64,000 nt of DNA from Cyrtodaria siliqua. Taxonomy: Eukaryota; Mollusca; Bivalvia; Adapedonta; Hiatellidae. Below, piece by piece: positions 47,621 through 58,836 of this stretch (its first letter is position 1; each line of letters starts with the position of its first letter). A program made the position numbers and the translations under genes. Under the pieces are notes generated by a model. That model was not told the origin of the DNA. It saw only the letters and a list, made by a program, of their open reading frames with translations, and made no database searches. Where the stretch lies: the NCBI GenBank assembly GCA_037043455.1, contig JAWPHD010011046.1, positions 1 to 64,000 on the forward strand, given 5' to 3'.

Positions 47621-48439
47621 ATTATTTGAAGGTTAGTGTATGTTAATCATTAAACAATACAAGTTTTTTGTGGCCATGTTTGGAGAAGGCATGTTTGAAG
47701 TTCAAGCAACCCTTACAATTAACATGTCGTCAGTTGTCAATCATTTATCCATTTTAACCAATCAAACCAATACTATACCTCCGACAAACAATAGCATGTG
47801 CAACAGTATAATAAAGCACGTGCAACTGTATTATAATATAACCTATTGTCAGTATACCCCGACATCAACAAAAGGGCGGAGATATCTAAGTACTGGCGTC
47901 ATGTTAATTGTCCGAGAAAAGAAATGTTATTTTCAATATTTCTCAAATGAAAATCATTTTTGTAACGAGAGTAACACTTTTGTAAAGTTTCATGAACATC
48001 CATCAAGTAGTTTCGGAGTATTAGGTTTTTCTTTGTGTAAACAAAGATAGCTGGTGGAGGCCATGTTTGACGTCAAATCAAAAAACTATTTTTAGGACCA
48101 ACTACATGCTATGCCAGTCATTTTGGTAACAGTACCAAATCAATGACTCATATGGTCACCACAAAGTTGTATTTTTAAAATCTATTTTGAGCCGTGGTGG
48201 ACATGTTGAAATGTTGGCCAACTAGACATCAAGAGCAACATTCTATTCATGAAAATCCAAGTAGTTTCGGACGAGTAGTTGCCTCAAAGATGTCTGCTGG
48301 CGGCCATGTTTGATATCGAATAAAAACGAATTTTGTTTAGAACCAATTTTATGTCATGCCAACCAATTTGGTAAAGTTTCCAAATCAATACTCATGTTTT
48401 TTAATCAGTAGTCACAAAGTCACAAAGTGTTATTAGTAA
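47621..48439. repeat. Degenerate repeat with GGTGGAGGCCATGTTTGA
   Basis: Two diverged ~240-bp units near 48050 and 48295 (GGCCATGTTTGA, ATGTCATGCCAACCAATTTG, AAGTAGTTTCGGA). A 136-residue open frame at 47640-48050 overlaps the first unit and has no recognisable domain. Confidence 0.5.
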
Positions 48440-49900
48440 TTAAGGCCAGTAGGGCTTATGCCATGATATTTTGTCCGTCATCCCTGCGTTCCTCCGTCGT
48501 CCGTTTACTGTTTAATGTCAACACTCTAGCACCTTCATTTTCATCCGATTCTTATCAAACTTTACCAGGTTATTATTATCAATGAAAGCTCGGACGAGTT
48601 CGAAAACCAGCCAGATCGGACCAGTAATACCGGAGTTATTGCCCTTGATTTAGTTAAAAATACTGTATTTTGCCTCCTTAAGACGAAAATTGCTGTTTTG
48701 TCTTGCCAACACTCGAGCCACATTTTTACCAAACTTTACCAGATTATTAATATCAATGAAAGCTCGGACGCGTTAAAAAAAACAGCCAGATCGGACAAGT
48801 AATGCCAGAGTTATTGCCCTTGAATTAACGAAAATTGCTGTATTTTGTCTTGTCAACACTCTATCGCCTACATTTTTCATCCGATCTTTACCAAACTTTA
48901 CCAGATTATTAATATCAATGAAAGCTCGTAAAAGTTTGAAAACCAGCCATATCAGACCAGTAACACCAGAGTCATTGCCCTTGAATTAACAAAATTGACT
49001 ACATTTTGTATTGTCAACACACTAGTTCCTCCATTTTTCATCCGATCTTTACCTAACTTTTCCAGATTATTAATATCAATGAAAGCTCAGACTAGTTCGA
49101 AAACCAACCAGATCGGACCAGTAACACCGGAGTTGTTGCCCTCGATTTAACGAAAATTGCTATCTATATTATGTCATGTGAACACTAGCGCCTTGAAATT
49201 GCATCCTACCAAACTTTGCCAGATTGTTGAAATTGATGAAAGCTCGGTCAAGTTCGAAAAACAACCAGATCGGACCAGTAACACCGAAGTTATGGTCCTT
49301 GAATTATTGAAAAATGTGTTAACACTCCAGCACCTTCATTTATTTCAGCAAAACGTTCCAGGGATGATCAGTACCAAGCCTAGTTGTGCATATCATCACC
49401 GTGTTCCGGTTGAAAGATATTTGGCGTAGTGATGACCTTTACAGGTTTTAATTCACAAACTATGTTCGGACTAGTGCTGCTGAACCTGTCCGAGGAGTTT
49501 CAACGAAACTTGGCAAGGATGATCAGTATCAAGCCTAGTTATGCATATCATCGCCTTTGAATGCTTTTTGGCAGAGTTATGGCCCTTTAAAAGTTTTAAT
49601 GCACTATATACAGACTATTTCTCCTGAACCCTTGGCTGGATTTAAACGGAACATGGCAGGAATAATCAGTACCAAACCCGATTGTGCAAGTCATTGCCAT
49701 GTTCTGGTTTAATGATTTTTGACAGACTTATACACTTATACACAAACTTTATCCGGACTAGTTTTCCCAGAACCTCTGGTTGGATTTCATTGAAACTTGG
49801 CAGGAATGATCAGCACATATCGTTGTCATGTTCCGGTTAAATGATACTGGGTGGACTTGTGGCTCTTTAAAACATTTTAATAAGCAATCAATAATTTAAA
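48440..49900. repeat. Second family B tandem-repeat element
   Basis: It begins GGCCAGTAGGGCTTATGCC, then GTCGTCCGTTTAC. About five ~160-bp cores follow (CATCCGATCTTTACCAAACT, CCAGATCGGACCAGTAACAC), then the GATGATCAGTACCAAGCC core from about 49360. Orientation is the same as at 44.1 kb. Confidence 0.8.
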
Positions 49901-49904
49901 TTAT

Positions 49905-50075
49905 TAACGCTGGCTTGCGGAACATCGGGGGTTCTACCAAAGTGCCCGTCCGTGCATAAAAATTGCTTGGTGAAGGTCTTTGACCACCAAAGAGGCTGGA
50001 AAGTCGCCATATGACCTTAGCTGTTGGTGCGACTATAAAATATATGTATTCAATTCAATTCAATTATTAAGACAG
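49905..50075 (+). mobile_element. 5'-truncated SINE
   Basis: It starts at CGCTGGCTTGCGGAACATCG and matches the body and tail of the copy at 31251-31535, including GGAAAGTCGCCATATGACCT and GTTGGTGCGACTATAAAAT with an ATTCAATTC tail. Confidence 0.85.
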
Positions 50076-50123
50076 ATGGACGGACAACACCATACATAAT
50101 GCGGTGAAACAAGATTTTTAAAC

Positions 50124-51880
50124 AAGAGGGCCAAGATGGCCCTAAAGCGATCAACTGAGTACTGGCACATTATCAAACTTCTTCGAAATCTTATGGTCAT
50201 ATACAATCTGTGCAAGTTTGGTTAAGATTGTTCAATAAATGTGGGCTCTGTTGTGTACAACAATATTGATATAGACAATTTAAGTCCCTGACAAAGTTTG
50301 GTTATCAAATACAATTGAATTGGGGTTTTAAGGCGCACCAACACATGAAAAGGTTATATGGCGCCTAGCAGGCAAATACAAAATGAAGATGCTAGAGAGT
50401 AACACCTTGGGCAGAGCCAAATGTGACCGCAGGGCTACATGTAATATATGAGAGCTGTGTGTTTTGGGGTTTTAGAGAAGATTTTTTAAGTCTTTCCCTA
50501 TGCAAGTCTGTGTAAAACATGACCCCTGGGGCGGGGCCAAATGTGAACCCAGGATCACCATTTGGACAAACTTGGTAAAGGACCATAAGAGTATAGTAAA
50601 TGCAAAATATTAAACCTCTGGCTCTTGTAGTTCCAGAGAAGAAGACTTTAATGTGTTTCCTATATAAGTCTATGTAAAACTGTGACCCACGGAGTGGGGT
50701 CAAATTTTACCCCAGGGTAACCATTTGAACAAACTTGGTAGAGGACCATAATCTTATAGTAAATGCAAAATATTAAACCTCTGGCTCTTGCAGTTTCAGA
50801 GAAGATTGCTTTTTTCCTATATATATGTCTATATAAAACTGTAACCCCAGGGGCGCGGCCAAGTTTGACACCAGGGTCACCATTTGAACAAACTTGGTAG
50901 AGGACCATAAGCTTATAGCAAATGCAAAATATTAAACCTCTGGCTCTTGCAGTTCCAGAGAAGAAGATTTTTTTTCAGTTTTTCCCTATACAAGCCTATG
51001 TAAATCTGTGACCACCTGGCCGGGCCAAATGTGACCCCAGGGTCACCATTTGAACAAAATTGGTAGAGGACCATGAGCTTATAGCAAATGCAAAAAATTA
51101 AACCTCTGGCTCTTGCAGTTTTAGAGAAGAAGATTTTTTTCCTATACATGTCTATGTAAAACATGTGACCCTTGGGGCGGGGCCAAATGAGACCCGATGG
51201 TCACCATTTGAACAAACTTGGTAAAGGACCATAAGCTTATAGTAAATGCAATATATCAAACCCCTGGCTCTTGTAGTTTCCGAGAAGAAATGTTTTATAG
51301 AAAAAATCCTATATAAGTCTATGTAAAACTGTGACCCCCCGGGGCCGGGACAAATTTGACCACAGGGTCACCATTTGAACAAATTTAGTAGAGGACCATA
51401 AGCTGATGCTACATGTAATACATGAGACCTCTGTGCCTTGTGGTTTCAGAGAAGAAGATTTTTTAAAGTTTTTTCCTATATGTCTGTATGAAAAACATGC
51501 AAAATCTCAATATACAAACTTTGGACCCCCAGGGCATGGCCATTTTTGACCCCGGGGACTTCATTTGAACAAACTTGATAGTCTAGGCGTTGGCGATCAT
51601 TTTAAAAGAAAAACTGTTGAAATCTGTCCAGTGGTTCTTGAGATGATTTTTTAAGGTTTCGACCATATATGGTAATGGCGGCCATGTTGGATGTCGCGCT
51701 GACCTAATTTAACAAATCTAAAAAGCATTCATCAAAGGATTATCCATGTGAAGTTTGGTCAAAATTGGCCACGCGGTTTCTGAGGAGAAGTCGTTTGAAG
51801 CAAAAGTTAACGACGAAAACGGACGACGGACGAAGAGTGATCCCAATAGCTCACCTTTGAGCCTTCGACTCAGGTGAGCT
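50124..51880 (-). repeat. Family A element, complete inverted copy
   Basis: Read on the - strand it begins with the hairpin AGCTCACCTGAGTCGAAGGC, then TCAAAGGTGAGCT, continues through TTAACTTTTGCTTCAAACGA and about seven ~159-166 bp cores, and ends GGGCCATCTTGGCCCTC. It matches 39896-40917 at both ends but has more core units. A SINE fragment interrupts it at about 50303-50372. Confidence 0.85.
50303..50372 (-). mobile_element. SINE 3' fragment
   Basis: On the - strand it contains GGCGCCATATAACCTTTTCA and TGTTGGTGCGCCTTAAAACC, with an AATTCAATTG tail. It is the same 3' end as the copies at 47381-47620 and 52316-52480. Confidence 0.8.
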
Positions 51881-52315
51881 AAAAAAGTCCTACCAGCGCC
51901 TCTAGCAACAGTTGAAATTATGGACCTATTTGAAGAAATTTAATTTTGGACTGAACAAATTAAACACAGAAAATGGTTTAACTGATCTATTCAATGAGAT
52001 TATCACATAATAACAAAGACCTTTTAACCATGAACTACATGCTATCTATATAAGATAAATATTACTATTAAAACAAACCGCATCAGTGCTAACAGTATTA
52101 TATATAATTAAATTACCAGTCATCAGACCAAGAAATAATTAAAGGAGTATATCAAGTAATATATTGTAACACAGTAGATGGCCAGGTGAACAAGACATAA
52201 TGCAACAAAACTGCATAAGCTCATCTGCCCTACAGTAAATTTTACCAGTATTTTTAACAAATTCTGTTGTCGGAGTAAAATGGAGTAATGCAATTATCTG
52301 ATATAAATGGAACAA
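51881..52315. other. No gene seen
   Basis: AT-rich non-coding sequence. Confidence 0.45.
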
Positions 52316-52485
52316 AATTGAATTGAATTGGGGTTTTAAGGCGCACCAACACATGAAAAGGTTATATGGCGCCTAAAAGGCATGAACATGCCAGGCCCAT
52401 CTTCCATGTACATCGAGATAAAATATGGAAAATGGGCCTAGAACCTTCTCACCCTGAACTGCAGAGTTGCTGAAATGGAACAAAA
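52316..52485 (-). mobile_element. SINE copy
   Basis: On the - strand: GCAACTCTGCAGTTCAGGGT, CTAGGCCCATTTTCCATATT, TAGGCGCCATATAACC, TGTTGGTGCGCCTTAAAACC, then CAATTCAATTC. It aligns with 47440-47610. Confidence 0.8.
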
Positions 52486-52503
52486 AAAGAGACAGCTTAT
52501 CAT

Positions 52504-52660
52504 TTAACCCTTAACTGTTCTTTCTTTGACTTAAAACCATTCCATTTATGTGACAAAGGGGTGTTTTGGGGAAAATGACTCCTCAGCAGCTGGACATTGT
52601 AAACCCAGATTAGCCTGCAAGTTACTGCAAAGGCTATTATAGTCGTGGTTAGCGGGTTAA
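52504..52660. mobile_element. Possible TTAA-type MITE
   Basis: It is bounded by TTAACCC at the left and GGGTTAA at the right, 157 bp apart. Only seven bases of the ends match well, so this is weak. Confidence 0.3.
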
Positions 52661-52665
52661 GGTTT

Positions 52666-53285
52666 AAATTCTTTTACTTAACAACAAACTAAGACATAGG
52701 TTAAAGGGAATGTAGCGACACAGCCAAACATCTTTGCTATTAAGCGTTCTGAAAAACTTGAACAAAGGTGAAAGAATTATCAAAATCGGTTGATAAACAA
52801 AGAAGTTATGATCATTTGAAGTTTCTGTTGAAACAGATATGGAAGCAGCCATTTTGAGAGCTATGACACCACGGTTCTAAATGACCATATATGGAATATT
52901 TATAAATTTGAAAATTTACACATTTATAGCGAAAAATGACAGCAATTGCATGAAAAATATGTAATACTTGATGGCAATAATGTTTAATATGACCAGTAAA
53001 AATTTTGCATTCATTTTCAATGATTTTCTTCGTTTTAAACGATATTTATCAATATTCCATATATGGTAATATGGAACTATGACGTGATACATGTAGTTCT
53101 TAAATGGCCGCTCCCATATCAGTTTTAGAACAACCTTTAAATGATCATATATTTTTTGTTTATCATCCGATTTTGATAATTCTTTCACATTTCTAAAGTT
53201 TTTCAGAACTCTCAATAAAAGAGCTGTTTGGCTGTGTCGCTACATTCCCTTTAAAATTATTTTACTTAACAACAAACTAAGACAT
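52666..53285. mobile_element. Inverted-repeat element flanked by 32-bp direct repeats
   Basis: The element is about 52698-53253. TTAAAGGGAATGTAGCGACA, then CAGCCAAAC, continuing for ~120 bp, recurs in complement at the right end. It is flanked by AAATT[C/A]TTTTACTTAACA, then ACAAACTAAGACAT (52666-52697 and 53254-53285; 32 bp, one mismatch). There is no coding region. The long flanking repeat is not typical of a cut-and-paste element. Confidence 0.85.
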
Positions 53286-53611
53286 GAAGTAAAATACGTT
53301 GTTGCTTCATACACATTAAAATGCTTTTTTTCTACAAATTATAACACGTGTAAAACAAAACACAGCCGAGGTGACTTATATCACTATCTAGGTCTGTATC
53401 TTAATAAATAAGAATAAATACTTAGTAAAACAAACAACCTGAGATCACATGGAAAAGTTAAAGCCATTTAATTTCAAAAGGAACTTCAAAATAAAAATGT
53501 GAATATTTTCATACCAGTTGAGCTAGTTATATTGTGATATTAAACCATTTTGGTGTCATAATTATTTAAAATTGGCCCTCTAAAAAACAAGCACTCACAA
53601 GTTGATATAAT

Positions 53612-53809
53612 AGGATTATTACTGTAGTAACTTGTTCTGGAAGTTTGTATCACCTCGAGTAGGTAAATGCCAGATCGGGGATCACACTCGGTAGCCTCTC
53701 CTGTGATCCTGATCTGGCATTTACTATCCCTCTCCTGTGATCCTGATCTGGCATTTACCTACTCGATGTGATACAAGTTTCCAGAACAAGTTACTATAGT
53801 AATGATCCT
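53612..53809. repeat. Foldback element (198 bp)
   Basis: GGATTATTACTGTAGTAACT, TGTTCTGGAAGTTTGTATCA and GAGTAGGTAAATGCCAGATC pair with the right half. An internal 28-bp stretch with TCTCCTGTGATCCTGATCTG is present twice near the apex. Confidence 0.88.
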
Positions 53810-55306
53810 TTTATTATATACCTCTTTACATATCATTAAAATAGAATACTTTTGTATTAAGTCAAATTAACTGAAAACCACCAACAGGAAAGACATGTAC
53901 ATTAGATGAGCATGACATGTACATCAGATTGCAATAACTACACATGTGTTCATTACACATGGCTAAATAATTCAAATTCTGGTGAATTTACCAATTGACA
54001 TATTAAATTAATTAAGCCACAATGTTGACAAATGCACAAACATTCTGATTTCATGTTAAAACATCCATTATTCTTAATGGATTACTAGCTGGGCAATCAC
54101 CAACATTCCAATCTGACATTTGTGTATGTCCACAATCTGTGTTTAGTAGCATAGTGATATAGATTCAGAAAACCTCTAGAGGTGATACAGGGTTTTGTAC
54201 TCCATTGTAGAAAAATGAAGATACTAGGTATATAAATATTGATAGATATATAATAAAAAGAATTATCTAATGATATATACACTAGACAACACTTATAAGT
54301 ACCCTGATTTTAAATGCTAACTAGAACTAACACTGAAGGTGATGAATACCCACACTTAACTCCAGTCAAACAAAGGGCCACAATTCTGTAATAAATCCGG
54401 CAATCAACAATGGGTGATGTAGAGGGACATAAGATCCTCAGTTGATATGTGTATATAAAGTTTTGGAACAACCCATTCAAAACTGAGGAATGCAAGTAAT
54501 AAAAATGTCTTGCGCGATGGGACGTGACAGAATGCAACAAAAATATTAACCAACAAAATGTTAAGCAACACAATGCTACTGATACTATTAAAAGTTAAAC
54601 AAAAAGGTTAACATATGTTTTGGAGAATGTAGGTAACAGTAACCTAGTTTTCTGGGTAAGTTCATTGCTTTCCGAGAAGAAGGTGCTCTTAAAGTTTGGT
54701 GAAGATTGGACATGGTTATGCTAAGATATAACAAAAAGAAACCCCCACCCACCCAAGTACCACCCTGCAGTCTGGTTTACGCCAATCTATAAGCCGGTTT
54801 TCCCCTCCAAAAAACGGCTAAAATACTGTAGAATATTGAAGAAAATTGAAATCTCAATTTTTTATTTAATTATAATTATCAAAATGAGACAGGATTTATG
54901 AATCGATGTGTTTATTTTAATGCTTAAATAATATTTAAGACTGTGTTGTGTCCCTTTAATCCAATATTCTGTTATTTCTGCACCTTGTATGATTTTTCAT
55001 AACATTAACAACAAAAAGACGTGGCACTTTCCAGTTTTCTTCAGAGCTAACACCCTACTTAAAATATAGATGTCAATGGCTGGATGAAAGTGTGAGATGA
55101 TATAAGCTGCCCATCACCATTGTGACAGCGAATACTGTCAAATAAATGTTCACAACTACTAAAATCCCTTTAAATAATATTAGTATACCATAGGTATAGT
55201 GACAATACTGCGGCCTTTATCCCATAGGCAATCATTGTTCAGTCTGGCATCACCGTACATAAGGAACGCTACAGCAAGTTCTGGTTGATCAACCACCATG
55301 ATCAGT
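53810..55306. other. AACS 3' flank / 3' UTR
   Basis: Non-coding. On the - strand AATAAA words occur near 54912-54907 and 54866-54861 and could end the AACS transcript. Nothing else is recognised. Confidence 0.45.
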
Positions 55307-55444
55307 CTAGTAACCCTGAAGATCTGGTATGTTGTAGTATTGCTGAAGGGAGTCTGGGTTCGCCAACGCCCCTTTCTGAACTACCTCCAATCCCATGATG
55401 GCTCTTCGCACTGCAACCTCAACTTTTTTGCCACTTATAGTGTA
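55307..55444 (-). CDS. AACS: Acetoacetyl-CoA synthetase, last exon
   Basis: The acceptor is TTTAATTTCAG (AG at 55446-55445), phase 0. The exon encodes YTISGKKVEVAVRRAIMG to the C-terminal IPDLQGY and a TAG stop (55309-55307). SGKKVEV holds the conserved lysine of the last core motif (A10) of adenylate-forming enzymes, which contacts the acyl-adenylate. The ending closely resembles animal AACS, whose C-terminus is of the IPELQGF type. It joins in phase 0 to the exon at 56232-56027. Confidence 0.95.
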   Translation of the reverse strand, partial: YTISGKKVEVAVRRAIMGLEVVQKGALANPDSLQQYYNIPDLQGY

Positions 55445-56026
55445 CTGAAATTAAATATTCATATTTGAATCTGATGCCATTAAAATTCTGATTAATTACA
55501 CCATTGTGTCTACACTGTAGCCAGTTAGTATTTCATCTGTTCTAGAAAGCATAGAAAAGAAATACATTAAATAATTATTTTGATATATCTGTATAGAGTA
55601 TTATAAATACATGCCAAATTTTATGGTTTAAAAATTGCTTTATTATAAAAATGCTTTATTATTCTCTGAGCAGCATTATGCACAAAATGATCACAAAAGT
55701 TTCTCTGTGGCCATTTTTTTTATTTTATACTCAACTCTGGCCTTTAAAGGCAAATGCAACTGCCTGGCTTTTTTTTTACACATGAAATTGCAAATATACT
55801 GTATATATTTAACACTTACGATTACAAATATAGAAACTAGATGGTCACTAGCTGAGTCAATGTGGGGAGGAATGAGCGTGTGTAATTTGAAGTTTAATGT
55901 TAAAAGATGTCGTAATGGATACAAACTTAATGATGATCGACAAAAATAAATAAAAAATACACAAAATTGAAACAATTCTAAATACCACACTACGGACATT
56001 ATTTCACAAGTAATTAGATCACATAC
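55445..56026. other. AACS intron
   Basis: AT-rich intron. The - strand open frame running into it is read-through beyond the donor at 56026-56025. Confidence 0.7.
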
Positions 56027-56232
56027 TGGAATGTCTGTGCATGGGAGTATCAAACTAGGCACGTGCCGAGCTGTCAAATATCTTCTGATGCAGTTTTTAA
56101 TATTTGCTACAAGTTCCTGTGAGAATCCGCTACCCGGCGCCATCTTCAGGAATAGAACTACCCGTTCCTCGGAGTTGTCTTGTTTACGCTGGGCAACACA
56201 CACACTGTCTTGAATCTCTTTGAATCCTTCAA
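56027..56232 (-). CDS. AACS: Acetoacetyl-CoA synthetase, penultimate exon
   Basis: A 206-bp exon. The acceptor is TTATTTGCAG (AG at 56234-56233), phase 1. The donor is CCA then GTATGT, phase 0. It encodes EGFKEIQDSVCVAQ, ERVVLFLKMAPGSGFSQELV and LTARHVPSLILPCTDIP, which are the C-terminal mobile subdomain of AACS (family: ERV-LFLKM ... ARHVPSLI). The joint with the last exon gives IP then YTISGKK, as in other animals. Confidence 0.95.
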
Positions 56233-56320
56233 CTGCAAATAATCACCAGGGTTTCTTGAAAAACAATATACCAACAATAACGGTCATTTAGACACTTTCA
56301 CTATCTAATTTAATATAGGT

Positions 56321-56533
56321 TTAACCCTTTCGCTGCCACAGTCGAAAGCACTGATTTTACGACTAGTGTAGACACAGATCAGTATTCTCACTATGTGCAG
56401 GCCAATCAGGGTTTACACTGTTTGTCAATCAGTAATAAGGTTTTCCATAACACTTTATATGTAAAATATATCCGAAACGTTTGAATTCGAATTTTAGCAG
56501 ACGACATACACAATTTGGCGGCAAAAGGGTTAA
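56321..56533. mobile_element. piggyBac-type MITE
   Basis: TTAA target duplications flank inverted ends CCCTTTCGCTGCCA and the complement of TGGCGGCAAAAGGG (two mismatches in 14), total 213 bp. TTAA sites with CCCTTTGCCGCC-like ends are characteristic of piggyBac-related elements. It sits in an AACS intron. Confidence 0.72.
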
Positions 56534-58217
56534 ATAGTCTGACCTTTTAATTCTAAGATGGTACACAACTCTGAATTGCCACAAATGGTGTTTAAAGTAG
56601 CTATCCCGCCAACAGCCAACTTTTACATCCTATATACACCGTTTCTAAACAGACTGACGACAAGGTATATATATATAACTTACATATTTTGAGAATCCAA
56701 ACTCTATAGACACAATATAAACGGTTTAAACCAACCAGGGAAAACCACGAAAAGGGAGCGTTGAATTAAAGAGTTACCAACTCATAATTGATTTTACGCA
56801 TAATCAATCATGGGTATTTTTAAAACCCATCAATAACCTTTACTTTTAATCGGCACATAAACATTCATTATATGACCTGAACATATGGATAAGAGTTTTG
56901 ATACATAGTTGTGTAGTGTAATTTTGCCACTATTTTGGCGTATTAGTTTCTTTAATAGCGACGCATAATAGTGGAGCCATTAAACGTCATTTAAGATCAT
57001 TAAACAGTCAATTTAAAAGTACGGACTATTATTCCTGTTCTGATGTACTTTAACCAGTGAACACATCTTGTATGCTATAAAGGTCGAAATCGATGGTCGA
57101 TTATCATTCCATTCAGGCCGCCACCTTGATATACTTTACATCGGTTCGTTTACTTGAAACTAGTCCTGGATATCGCATCCAAAAAAGGAATCGCGATATA
57201 TTGCAATACAAGAGACTGTATCGCGAAACGTATCATAATATATTGTCTTGTACAATTGCGTTGATAATTTCAATAGACTTTTCCTATTTCATGGTGTACT
57301 TCGATGCAGATGACATAACGTTGGTTATGACATAATGTTGGTTGTGCTTGTGAATGAGAATCATTACGCATGGCAGTTCAGATGTGGATAATGTCTACTT
57401 TCTGTTTTGAATTTGTATTCAACGTTGAGTAATGTCTTCACAAGTGAGTAACCAAACCTGTTGTGCTGCCGAAGCTGTTACAAAATGCAACATTACCTAG
57501 ATATATTATTGTAGCACCCTTTTTAAGCCCAAAGTGATCCCAAACACACGATTTTGCTCTTTTGTTTTTAACCTTTCTCAATCACTTGAATGGCCTTGCT
57601 CGTCTGAGTGCATGGTACCCAGCACTACATATGCACACATTACGACAAGCGAACACCAGATATGATTGGAAGTGCATCTATTTTTAACTGTGATGGTGCC
57701 CACTTCCCAATATGTGTATTTACGATTGTATTACAAACACGTGAACCATATAAGTTAAAAATAGATCTTAGTTACAGATTACGATTTACTTTCATAATCA
57801 AAACATATGTGTAGAGAAAACCAGTATGCTAAAAAAATATCACGGTACATATTATTTTGACATCCTTATCACAATACACCCATAAATCGATAATACCGTG
57901 CAGCACTACTTGAAACTATACGACGTCATCCAATGAAATGTAACTTTATACCTGTCATCTAATCAGAATAAGTGGTTTATCTGTACCTTGTTATATCTGC
58001 AACAGTATATACATATTTATACGGCACAAATTGTAATATGACAGCCAATCAGAATGCAAGAAATTCCTAAAGTCCGTTAGAATACATTATATACAAGCTA
58101 CCCAATTATGAAAATAAATGTAACATTTATTAGATTCAGACATATTGCCTTTACCTAATAGCACATTTATTCAGATTCAGAAGAAGACCCAGTCATCTAT
58201 ATACCCACAATCGCATT

Positions 58218-58320
58218 ATGAAATAAAATATTTCCAGCAGGTTTCTATTGTCCCAGATCAATACCTGATGTTCAGGACTTGAAGATCATCCATACCAAGG
58301 GCTGTTGTTCTCCAGGTTAG
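58218..58320 (+). repeat. Half-copy of the 1323-1498 foldback MITE
   Basis: TGAAATAAAATATTTCCAGC, then TTGTCCCAGATCAATACCTG and GGACTTGAAGATCATC, match one arm of that element. The other arm is missing. Confidence 0.8.
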
Positions 58321-58777
58321 TAAGATGCTTTTTGTAAAATAGAAATTTCATTGGCCAAGCTCAGTTTGAGAAGACTTTGTTCAGTTCCCTATATTTATCT
58401 CTAAATCTTGGCCTAATGACCTAATTTTAACATTGATCTTGGTCAAAATTTGCTCTATGGTTTTTGAGATGTCACTTGGTCAAAAGCTCAGATGACAGAA
58501 AGATGAATGGTGTATGAAAAGTGGTCAAAAAATCTCTCTTTGAGTTATCTGACCCTTTGACCAAAAGGTCAAGGTCACATATGCAACTGTTATCTCATGT
58601 TGAGATACACTACCCAAGACATAATTCTGACCCAAGTTTGATTGCTCTAGTACAAACATGCCTGCCATATCCAACTGGCCATTTATAATTATCTATCAAA
58701 TATTTCGACATGTCCAAATGTCCACTACATGGTGTCACTCACCTATGTCCAACTGTCCACTACATAGGGTCACTTAC

Positions 58778-58836
58778 CTATGTGATATATCTCCGCGCTT
58801 CCAAACCTAACACCATTTGGGTTTAGCGTACCATCA
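58778..58836 (-). CDS. AACS: Acetoacetyl-CoA synthetase, 59-bp internal exon
   Basis: The acceptor is TACTTTTCCAG (AG at 58838-58837), phase 2. The donor is ATAG then GTAAGT (GT at 58777-58776), phase 1. It encodes [19 protein letters not shown]. With the preceding exon this gives [20 protein letters not shown], the A8-type hinge motif of the acyl-CoA synthetase family. It is too short to show as an ORF and was found by its homology and splice phases. Confidence 0.95.

Larger units (their letters stand above)
56233..58777. other. AACS intron with MITEs
   Basis: The intron holds the TTAA-flanked MITE at 56321-56533 and a half-copy of a foldback MITE at 58218-58320. The 58400-58620 stretch has degraded TGACC/CAAGGTCA-rich repeat sequence. 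No exon is seen. Confidence 0.6.

Noticed and set aside
47640..48050. 136-residue + strand ORF
   Set aside because: It overlaps a degenerate repeat (GGAGGCCATGTTTGA), with no domain, splice signal or codon structure.
55691..56026. Extension of the AACS - strand ORF below 56027
   Set aside because: It is intronic read-through: homology ends at IP, where a GTATGT donor occurs and the next exon continues YTISGKK.
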